A stretch of 64,000 nucleotides of DNA, taken from NCBI GenBank assembly GCA_947302275.1, contig CAMYUW010000008.1, positions 25,999 to 89,998 of the forward strand. The letters are read 5' to 3'. Below are positions 54,116-61,068 of this stretch, in pieces. Source of the stretch: an uncultured Prevotellaceae bacterium. GTDB lineage: Bacteria > Bacteroidota > Bacteroidia > Bacteroidales > Muribaculaceae. Each line of letters begins with the position of its first letter. Position 1 is the stretch's first letter. Both the position numbers and the translations under genes were made by a program. The notes beneath the pieces were generated by a model that did not search any database, was not told where the DNA came from, and was given only the letters and a program-made list of their open reading frames with translations.

Positions 54116-54142
54116 TAATTGTGGCTGCAAACTGAGAAAAAT

Positions 54143-54171
54143 GGGCCGTGACACGTTGAGTGCCGCGGCCC
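54143..54171 (-). terminator. Terminator of the 54201 secreted-protein gene
   Basis: GGGCCG / CGGCCC stem with inner CAC/GTG pairing; the minus strand then reads ATTTTTCTC. It sits 30 bp after the stop. Confidence 0.75.
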
Positions 54172-54200
54172 TTGTTGATGTCAAATTTGTGTTGAGGGTT

Positions 54201-55829
54201 TTACTTCACGACCTTGATGGTGGCGGTGGTGCCGTCGCTGTAGGTGGCGCGCTGCAGGTACAGGCCTGTTGCGGGAGCCGTGGGCAACTCGCGGCCGGTC
54301 AGGTCATAGTAGCGGGTATCAACTACTTGTGCACCGGTGGCAAGTTCATTAACGCCTGAAGGCTGTACGGGATTGGATACCACGGCAACCTCAGAGCGGT
54401 TAACCTCGTCACCAGCGGTGTAGATGCTCTGGACACCAACGGTTTCAAAGCTGGTGGTGTAGAGATATACCGTGTGGCGGTTGCCGCTGATGTAGATGTC
54501 AAAGTTGATGTTGTCCTCAAAATTATAGGGGATGTCGGTCATGGCGTCCGTCAGGCCGATGTAAGCACCCGGTTCAAAGGTGAAGGCCTCGCCGTCAAGC
54601 AGGATGTTGTAGTACAACTTGTTCTCATTGAGCTTGTAGCCGTCAACATCAACGGTGGGAATGGTGAAATGCAGCACTGCCCATCCCGATGCGCTGTTGA
54701 CCGTAATGTCTTCGTCGGTGAAGATGGGGGTAGCGGGAACTGCGGGGAACTCATCAAATGCTACAAGACCTGGAGCGACATAGTCATCGAGAATCGAGAG
54801 CGTACTGGGACCCACATTGGTGATCATGGCTGCGGGCCACTCGGCAACAATGTTGTGTGCATCTTCATCAACGGTAAAGACGATTTCATCGTTCAGGTTG
54901 TAGTTGAACACGGGGCTACCGTAGGTCTCGGTATCGACAAATGCGTCGCCAGTGAGCACATAGATGTGGCCGTTGTAGTAGGGATCAACGCCCAGATACT
55001 GGCGGGTGGGGAAGGTGGCCTTGCCGTCAGCGAGTCGGCCCTTGATAAAGGACTCGGCATTATTGTTGTTCAGGTAGCCGATATAGATGTCCTCGCCATC
55101 GATGGCGACATCCACGATGCGTTCTTTGGTCTTGGTGAGGTCGGTGGGATCCGACAGATAGGTCATTGTGTAGCTCTGGATGTAGTACTGGTCCTCGGCC
55201 AGGGTGATGGGTTCGTCGGTCTGGGGTGCATAGACGATGTGCTGGTCAGCCATGTAGAACCAGTCGGCAGTCGCGTCGCACAGGCCGATGAACTTGTCGC
55301 CCAACTGGGTGAGAACGCCATCCTCCCAAGTGAATTCGATCTCGCCTTCCTCTTCAACAACTGGCATGCCCTCGTCTTCGTCATAGTGCATGCAGTAGGC
55401 ATAGTAAGGATCGCCCACGTCGTAGATATATAGCTGTGGCAGTCTCACGACATACTTGCCGTCGCCAGCAGGTTCGGCCTTGATCCAGGGCAGGATTGAG
55501 AACCAGATGTAGCCTTGTGAGATGGGATTATAGATGTAGAGGTTGCCGTCGGTACCTTCTACCACCTTGCCGATGCCACCATCCACATTCTGGATATAGA
55601 TGTCGCCCCAGCCCAAGCCATAGGCAAACGAAGTGGCATACATATTATCATAGAGGGTTCCTTCGGGCACGTCCATGATAGGCTCTTCCTCGTCCCGTGC
55701 GGGAGCGGCAGCGGGAGCCTTGAATTGTGACAACCTCATGCTGCTTTTGGCAGGCATGCGTTGGGCAGTGGTGATACTCGGCACGAGCAGTGCCGCAACT
55801 AGTGTGATAAGAGTAAAGAGTCTTTTCAT
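54201..55829 (-). CDS. Secreted beta-rich protein with T9SS-like C-terminus
   Basis: A 542-aa protein starting at MKRLFTLITLVAALLVPSITTAQ (signal peptide); the frame is open further upstream through a repeat element, but the promoter at 55875-55905 supports this start. The mature part is acidic and rich in Tyr and Asp (GDIYIQNVDGGIGKVVEGTD; GHIYVLTGDAFVDTETYG), compatible with a beta-propeller-like fold of about 6 blades. The C-terminus (YYDLTGRELPTAPATGLYLQR...KVVK) resembles type A T9SS sorting domains, so it is probably surface-exposed or secreted (inference). Function unknown. Confidence 0.7.
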   Translation of the reverse strand: MKRLFTLITLVAALLVPSITTAQRMPAKSSMRLSQFKAPAAAPARDEEEPIMDVPEGTLYDNMYATSFAYGLGWGDIYIQNVDGGIGKVVEGTDGNLYIYNPISQGYIWFSILPWIKAEPAGDGKYVVRLPQLYIYDVGDPYYAYCMHYDEDEGMPVVEEEGEIEFTWEDGVLTQLGDKFIGLCDATADWFYMADQHIVYAPQTDEPITLAEDQYYIQSYTMTYLSDPTDLTKTKERIVDVAIDGEDIYIGYLNNNNAESFIKGRLADGKATFPTRQYLGVDPYYNGHIYVLTGDAFVDTETYGSPVFNYNLNDEIVFTVDEDAHNIVAEWPAAMITNVGPSTLSILDDYVAPGLVAFDEFPAVPATPIFTDEDITVNSASGWAVLHFTIPTVDVDGYKLNENKLYYNILLDGEAFTFEPGAYIGLTDAMTDIPYNFEDNINFDIYISGNRHTVYLYTTSFETVGVQSIYTAGDEVNRSEVAVVSNPVQPSGVNELATGAQVVDTRYYDLTGRELPTAPATGLYLQRATYSDGTTATIKVVK

Positions 55830-55874
55830 AACATGAATTTTAAAAGAGGTTATTACTAAACGGTTTAACGTTCG

Positions 55875-55905
55875 CAAATGTACAGATAATTCCACGAAAC
55901 CACAA
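55875..55905 (-). promoter_or_regulatory. Promoter of the 54201 gene
   Basis: Minus-strand TACATTTG (CAAATGTA at 55875-55882) and -33 TTG (CAA at 55903-55905), spacing 20. Confidence 0.7.
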
Positions 55906-55969
55906 CCCAAAATATCCGTTTTTTTCGTCGCGGGCTGCCGGACCATAACTATAGGATTCAGGAAAAAAG

Positions 55970-56356
55970 AATCATTGTTGTCCGGGGAAACATTTTTAAC
56001 ATCGGCATAATTCACCATATATGAATCGAATAAACGTTTCTGTTGTATCATGGGCATGGCTTTTGCCTCGTAGAGGCAGGTCGGGTCGAAGACTCGACTT
56101 TTATCGAAAACACCATGCAAGCTCATCGAAGATGAGCGCAGCTTGGTGGCAGCCATATCAAGTGGAAAGTGCGTCGAAGACGAACTTCTACATCCCCCAA
56201 ATCTTGTCAATCACAAAGTTCCTCTTCGAGGCACTTGCAATGTTCAGCTCATGGACCAAGCTGCGAACCTCTCCGAGGTTCTTGCATGGTCTTTCATATT
56301 GAAATCGGTTCTTCGAACCGCCAACATCTACGATGTTTCCCAGGACAACAATGATT
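55970..56356. mobile_element. MITE-like element: 24-bp TIRs around a seven-hairpin array
   Basis: The left end 55970-55993 (AATCATTGTTGTCCGGGG followed by AAACAT) and right end 56333-56356 are inverted copies with one mismatch. Inside are seven hairpins with 3-nt loops at 56064-56078 (TGCCTC-GTA-GAGGCA), 56080-56098, 56121-56137 (GCTCATC-GAA-GATGAGC), 56167-56187, 56216-56236 (AAGT-t-CCTC-TTC-GAGG-c-ACTT), 56265-56281 and 56306-56320 (CGGTTC-TTC-GAACCG). The centres are 18, 40, 48, 49, 47 and 40 bp apart. No transposase is encoded. Target-site duplication not established. Confidence 0.65.
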
Positions 56357-56429
56357 TTTATTCGCAAAGATACAACTTAATCCCAATAATCGCATTAAAG
56401 ATGCGAAAAAAGGAAAAAGCACCGAAAAT

Positions 56430-56669
56430 CCATTCAACTCGATGATGCTGCAGATGCGAGCCTGACGTATCAGGCACGTGTCGAACATCTTGAACTATTG
56501 GGAGCAATAATAAAAGTTGAAATGCAAATGGAATGCAAGACAGCGATTTGTCGATGATGGTGGGCACGATGTCCACGTCTTCCTTGAACACCTTTCCGCT
56601 GTCGGTCTTGAAAGCGGCCGATGCGTTGAGCATCGGGATGGTCTCTACACTATTAAAATTTAACTCCAT
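56430..56669 (-). pseudogene. Frameshifted paralogue of the 58102 small protein
   Basis: The first frame reads MELNFNSVETIPMLNASAAF and on to SLSCIPFAFQLLLLLPIVQ; the homologous remainder (MFDTCLIRQARICSIIELNG) continues in a different frame after a 1-nt shift near 56488-56495. The rest resembles the gene at 58102-58335 (CIPLRYNFYQGTQQFKLLDS, HQIRQARICCIFEINGMEV). The two copies are separated by the PD-(D/E)XK nuclease gene. Could also be a translational frameshift, but decay is more likely. Confidence 0.55.
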
Positions 56670-56738
56670 AATCTCGCAGTTTAAGTTTCCGCAAAATTAT
56701 GGAGTCATATCTAATGTCTAAAAGACAAAGAAATTTGA

Positions 56739-58037
56739 TTACATTTTAATATTCTTGTCGGTAATATTATTATGAATTCTTCTTATTAAGTTATTTAGAA
56801 ATTCTTTAAATGCTCCGTTATTAATATCATGAACTAGATTTTCTGGAGTCTGATGGTATCTGTCAATGTATTCCCAACCATATGGCTCTGTTTGTGGTGC
56901 CGTATGTTCCTTAAATACATAAATACCAGAATTATGATATTGCTCATCTACTTTTCGCTCACCAGGATATCCGATATATACAAATACTGTATTATTATCA
57001 TATCGCTCTAGAACTATAGAGAGATTCCACTCTTCTTTTTTGAAAGAGATATAGAACCTCGTTTCATGCTCATTATTGAAACTAATCTCGGATTGTAATC
57101 CTAACATCTCTCCTACATCTAAAACATGAGGTTTTGCAAGATTCAATTGTTTTTTCCAATACTCTATACGCTTCTCTCTCAGCATTGAGTTTAATTGATT
57201 GGTAACTTCTTGAAAGTCTTTAATCGTATCTCTAATCTTGTTTATTGCTTCCAGCTCCCCGCAAGATTCAAGACTTAATTGCTCTGAAATAATTTTTTGT
57301 AAGCCCATATTTAATGATTTATGTATTGTTCTTATACTAAATAGTCCTTCCAAATAGTCTATATATTGAGAAACGGCACATAGCAAATATGTGTCTTTTT
57401 GCCGTATACTAGGAATGACACAGTTTTTTAACCATACAAGAATATCGTCTCTAAAAGATATTGCAAGATAACGATTCTGAAATCCTTCCTTTTCTCCACC
57501 CCAAGTTTGCTCAGATGGATCATCTCCGAATTGTGTCAAATATAAGATGAATATATTTGTGTCTGAAAAGTCGCAATTTCTCGTTTTCTCAATATATCTA
57601 AATAGTTGCGCATCTTGGTCATTTGCATCATAAATCTTATTCTCAAAAATAATAGCATATTTCGTAGCATAATCACGAACCCATAGATCTATTCGTTCTT
57701 TTTCTTGTGTTATAACAGGAGACTTGATTTTGAGTCGTTCAAAATCAGAAGAGGTGTTTCTGCCTTTGATAAAACATAAAAAAGACTCAAGAAGTTCATA
57801 AACTCCATAAGAATTTTTGAACTGAAGTAATTTAGCTAAAATTCTGCTATGAGCATTCTCGTTTATATGCAATTCGTCAATAACATTGATGTGATATGGT
57901 AATTGCGAGAAACGTGTTGTTTTTTCTACTTTAACTTTCTTTGTAATGTCGTTAAGAAAACAAAACGCCTTAGTTATATCAGATTGAATTGATTTCATCA
58001 ATTCAAAAGATGATGTTATGGAATCAATACTGCTCAT
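56739..58037 (-). CDS. PD-(D/E)XK nuclease superfamily protein
   Basis: A 432-aa protein starting at MSSIDSITSSFELM; a longer frame to 58094 adds 19 residues. The nuclease core is near residues 120-160: ERIDLWVRDYATKYAIIFENKIYDANDQDAQL gives Asp (IDLW) and Glu-x-Lys (ENK), as in the PDDEXK_4 family. The C-terminal region contains ETRFYISFKKEEWNLSIVLERYDNNTVFVYIGYPGE. The gene is clearly AT-richer than its GC-rich neighbours and lies between two related small genes. This suggests recent insertion, and a defence or restriction-like role is possible (inference). Confidence 0.75.
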   Translation of the reverse strand: MSSIDSITSSFELMKSIQSDITKAFCFLNDITKKVKVEKTTRFSQLPYHINVIDELHINENAHSRILAKLLQFKNSYGVYELLESFLCFIKGRNTSSDFERLKIKSPVITQEKERIDLWVRDYATKYAIIFENKIYDANDQDAQLFRYIEKTRNCDFSDTNIFILYLTQFGDDPSEQTWGGEKEGFQNRYLAISFRDDILVWLKNCVIPSIRQKDTYLLCAVSQYIDYLEGLFSIRTIHKSLNMGLQKIISEQLSLESCGELEAINKIRDTIKDFQEVTNQLNSMLREKRIEYWKKQLNLAKPHVLDVGEMLGLQSEISFNNEHETRFYISFKKEEWNLSIVLERYDNNTVFVYIGYPGERKVDEQYHNSGIYVFKEHTAPQTEPYGWEYIDRYHQTPENLVHDINNGAFKEFLNNLIRRIHNNITDKNIKM

Positions 58038-58101
58038 ATTTTTGAAACTACCCCACAAAGATAATGCTTTTATCTCAAATAAAGAAAGTATCAAAGTGAT
58101 A

Positions 58102-58335
58102 TTACAGATGCACTTCCATGCCGTTGATTTCGAAGATGCAGCAGATGCGGGCCTGGCGTATCTGATGCGAGTCGAGCAGTTTGAACTGTTGGGTGCCTTG
58201 GTAGAAGTTGTAGCGCAGAGGGATGCAGTTGCGCCAGCACTGGATCTCCCCGCTCTTGGTCCAGAGCTTCAGATCAACCGGGTCACCGGCCTTGAGCATC
58301 CTGCGAAGGGTGCTGATGTGGATACTTTGAGCCAT
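58102..58335 (-). CDS. Small conserved protein of a phage-like cluster
   Basis: A 77-aa protein starting at MAQSIHISTLRRMLKAGDPV, 4 bp after the stop of the 58340-59449 gene, so the two are an operon. Beta-rich core VDLKLWTKSGEIQCWRNCIPL and a C-terminal HQIRQARICCIFEINGMEVHL. A frameshifted paralogue is at 56430-56669. Function unknown; tandem paralogues with GC-rich codons suggest a prophage or conjugative element remnant. Confidence 0.6.
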   Translation of the reverse strand: MAQSIHISTLRRMLKAGDPVDLKLWTKSGEIQCWRNCIPLRYNFYQGTQQFKLLDSHQIRQARICCIFEINGMEVHL

Positions 58336-58339
58336 AGGT

Positions 58340-59449
58340 CTATTGGAATGAGGGGTCAAACTGCTCCGTGAAGATGCGGTCGTGATCCACGGACAGGTAA
58401 TCTGTCGGCAGATACGTCCGCCTGTCTTGGTACTGGTAGGTGAACTTCACGGTGTTGAGTTCACCGTCCGCGTCGCTGATCTCGCAGGTCGGCTCGGTGA
58501 TGAGCACAATCGGCATGCCTTGCGGAGTGTAGCCCTGCGAGAAGTCGGTGCGCTTGGTCGCCATGCGCACGTCATGCGAATAGAACAGCTGCTCGATCCA
58601 CCGGGCCTGCTCCATGGTCAGGCCCGAAGTCTCGACCTCGTACAGCTTCTCGTTCTGCTGGTTGTAGAACGTGGAGATGCGGTTCGTCACCGCGATCGAG
58701 CGGTCAACCTTGGGCTTATGCGTGGTCACTGCCTGGAGTGCGCAGCACTCGAAGCAGTTGAACGCATTGCGGAAGTACAGCGTGAGGTTCGGCTCGCAGT
58801 CCTGCACATAGAACGTGAAGGACCGGGCGCCGACCTGGACGCTGCAGGCCAGCGGCCTGATGTGCTCCCTTACCCAGCCGTGGGACTCCACGGCGTCGAG
58901 CATCAGCTTCATGGTCACCTCGATCCTGGCGATGGTGTCGATGGTGCTGATCGAGTTTTGGGGAGAGTACTGGAACACCCGTGGCTCGGCGTCATAGACG
59001 CTGGCCACGACACGGAAGCGCACGGACTCCTGGGAGTACGCCTTGCGGTAATAATACAGGAACTCGGTCGCCCCCGGCGCCATGAGTTTCCCTTCCATCG
59101 TGGTGAGGAAATTGTTGCGCAGGAACTCCTCGGTGTCGCCTGTGAAGTGCTGCTCCAGATAGACCGCCTGGAAGGTGGCCAGTGTCTGGGTGGATCCGTT
59201 GTGCTTGGCCCTGAGCGTGAACGAGCGCAGGGCATGGCTGCCCTGGCGCATGTAATACTCGACAACCGAACGGATGTCGTGGACAATGATATTCCTTTGA
59301 TACGGGATGTGTGTGGCCGAGAAAACCGTGGCCCCGCCCGAGACGATCGACACGACGGCCTCGTTGTCGTCGCTCGTCGTGAGGTCGAGGTCGGGAATCT
59401 GCGAGGAAAACATCAGCTCCTCCAACTGGTTATTCAATGTGACTGACAT
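58340..59449 (-). CDS. Phage-like hypothetical protein
   Basis: A 369-aa protein I do not recognise. No signal peptide or membrane segment. N-terminal MSVTLNNQLEELMFSSQIPD, beta-rich middle (IVSGGATVFSATHIPYQRNIIVHDI, RSFTLRAKHNGSTQTLATFQAVY), and C-terminal FTYQYQDRRTYLPTDYL. The GC-rich codon use differs from that of its neighbours, and the layout suggests a virion or tail-assembly component (inference only). It has its own promoter, 59473-59503, and leads the operon with the 77-aa gene. Confidence 0.5.
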   Translation of the reverse strand: MSVTLNNQLEELMFSSQIPDLDLTTSDDNEAVVSIVSGGATVFSATHIPYQRNIIVHDIRSVVEYYMRQGSHALRSFTLRAKHNGSTQTLATFQAVYLEQHFTGDTEEFLRNNFLTTMEGKLMAPGATEFLYYYRKAYSQESVRFRVVASVYDAEPRVFQYSPQNSISTIDTIARIEVTMKLMLDAVESHGWVREHIRPLACSVQVGARSFTFYVQDCEPNLTLYFRNAFNCFECCALQAVTTHKPKVDRSIAVTNRISTFYNQQNEKLYEVETSGLTMEQARWIEQLFYSHDVRMATKRTDFSQGYTPQGMPIVLITEPTCEISDADGELNTVKFTYQYQDRRTYLPTDYLSVDHDRIFTEQFDPSFQ

Positions 59450-59472
59450 ATTCTATCGATTTTAGTTTGTGG

Positions 59473-59503
59473 CAAAGGTATTGTTTCGTCCCGGGGTGGC
59501 AAA
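59473..59503 (-). promoter_or_regulatory. Promoter of the phage-like cluster
   Basis: Minus-strand TACCTTTG (CAAAGGTA, 59473-59480) and -33 TTTG (CAAA, 59500-59503), spacing 19. Confidence 0.75.
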
Positions 59504-59662
59504 AGACAAGGAAAAGATGCGCTTGAGATTGCGTTAATATCGCCATTCTAGAGGTTTGGTGGAGTTTGTACGATATACATCTTCTATATTATTATCGCTA
59601 TGAATATCAATAACATAAAACACATTTTGAGAAATACAAGCATATACAATTAAGAATTATGT

Positions 59663-59694
59663 TTTGAATTGTAGTATTATTAGTAGTAATTTTG
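59663..59694 (+). promoter_or_regulatory. Promoter of the TPR-TM-HTH operon
   Basis: TTTG (59663-59666) and TAATTTTG (59687-59694), spacing 20. It places the transcription start near 59701 and so supports the ATG at 59713 rather than 59692. Confidence 0.75.
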
Positions 59695-59712
59695 CAGGAA
59701 ACAAGACACAAT

Positions 59713-61068
59713 ATGAAGAAGCTGTTTTTAGTCATATTAATCGGTTTGTTTGTCAGTTGCGTCAAGGTAAACAATGCTCCCCTTGACGAAGAAGATGGCG
59801 AACTGGTAGCTTTGCTCAACGAATTGGACAAATGCCAGAATACCGGGGATCATGAGCAGTGCTTCAAATTGTATTCGCAGATCGCTGCTGAATATGAAAA
59901 GAAGAACTTAACCGAGTTGCAAAAGCAATACCAAAAGAAGATGCTGAGCGAAGCCAAAGTGATCAGCAATAATAATAAGGTATATGGTCATATACTCATG
60001 GCTGAAGCTCTACAGCAATTGGCAACCGCTTATATGGTAGAAGGAATTTTGGACAGTGCTTCAATTGAAGCCCATCAGGCCTATCAATTAGCACCGAAGG
60101 ACACATTGGATTTCAGAGCTCAGACGCTCCTTTTACTCGCTCAAATCCATCTCATGGCTGAAGAGGGCGACAGTGTCGAGCATTACATAACTGAAGCAAA
60201 AAGTGTCTATCCCAAGGTTGTTCAAACTGACCTATACCGCATCACACATGCCTATGGGCTCAGCTTACAGAACCGAAATGAGGATCTGATGGCGGTTCTT
60301 CCTTCCTATATATCTGAATGCGGGATTCATGGACAGGCTGAACTGACCCGCCTCTTGATGTATCATCACCAAGAAGCGAATCAATGGAGGGAAGCCTATG
60401 ACGACGCCATCAACCTGATGGACATTACCGACAGCATTGCAAGGAGTGAAACCTCGGAGAACATGGCACGAATCCATGAACTGCAGCATGAGCGCCAGAT
60501 GGAGTTCCAGCGAGCAGAACGCAAGGCTGAACAAGCTCGACTGTATGTCATCATCATTGCGGTTCTACTTCTGTTATTGGCTGCAGCTGTAGCTGGATTA
60601 TTCTATCGTCGTAAGGCACGGATTGCCCATGACAAAGAATTGGAGGCTATGCGCCTCTCAGAAACTGCCCAAGCCAATGAAAATTTGGTGCGCGAGGAAA
60701 ATATCAAGTTGCAACGTTTGTACTATGAGCACCTTTATGCCATAATTTTGCCTATCCTCAATGCCCATCGTGGCAAGAGCGGGCATATCAACCTTGAGGA
60801 ATCGTCTTGGGAACTCATCGAAAAAAACACCGATATAGTACTTCCTGGATTCACCTCCCGCTTGCGACGGCAGCACCCGACACTCACAACCGAAGATGTC
60901 CGTTTCTGCTGCCTGCTGATGATGCGGGTGCCCAATGCGCTATTGGCTGATGTTTATGGCATTGCGCCCTCATCGGTCGCAGTCAGGAAACAACGCATGA
61001 AAAAGAAACTGGACAACGACATGCAGAATCAAACGATTGAAGATTATCTAAACCAATACATGATATGA
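59713..61068 (+). CDS. TPR-transmembrane-HTH sensor-regulator
   Basis: A 451-aa protein. The signal/lipobox is MKKLFLVILIGLFVSC (possible lipidated Cys16). A TPR-like helical region (about 25-260: LLNELDKCQNTGDHEQCFKLYSQ, MAEALQQLATAYMVEGILD) lies in the periplasm. One membrane segment (about 276-296, LYVIIIAVLLLLLAAAVAGL), a coiled coil (ELEAMRLSETAQANENLVRE), and a C-terminal LuxR-like HTH (TEDVRFCCLLMMRVPNALLA and VRKQRMKKKL) follow. This one-component layout is widespread in Bacteroidetes. The stop overlaps the next gene by 4 bp (ATGA), so it may sense or control that secreted protein. Confidence 0.8.
   Translation: MKKLFLVILIGLFVSCVKVNNAPLDEEDGELVALLNELDKCQNTGDHEQCFKLYSQIAAEYEKKNLTELQKQYQKKMLSEAKVISNNNKVYGHILMAEALQQLATAYMVEGILDSASIEAHQAYQLAPKDTLDFRAQTLLLLAQIHLMAEEGDSVEHYITEAKSVYPKVVQTDLYRITHAYGLSLQNRNEDLMAVLPSYISECGIHGQAELTRLLMYHHQEANQWREAYDDAINLMDITDSIARSETSENMARIHELQHERQMEFQRAERKAEQARLYVIIIAVLLLLLAAAVAGLFYRRKARIAHDKELEAMRLSETAQANENLVREENIKLQRLYYEHLYAIILPILNAHRGKSGHINLEESSWELIEKNTDIVLPGFTSRLRRQHPTLTTEDVRFCCLLMMRVPNALLADVYGIAPSSVAVRKQRMKKKLDNDMQNQTIEDYLNQYMI

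Noticed and set aside
55830..56210. N-terminal extension of the 54201 secreted protein
   Set aside because: The open frame continues upstream through the MITE-like element, but a signal peptide at MKRLFTL and a promoter at 55875-55905 place the real start at 55829.
58382..59446. 354-aa plus-strand ORF opposite the phage-like gene
   Set aside because: His/Arg/Leu/Gly-rich shadow; the minus frame has a near-consensus promoter, 4-bp spacing to its downstream gene and a plausible protein composition.
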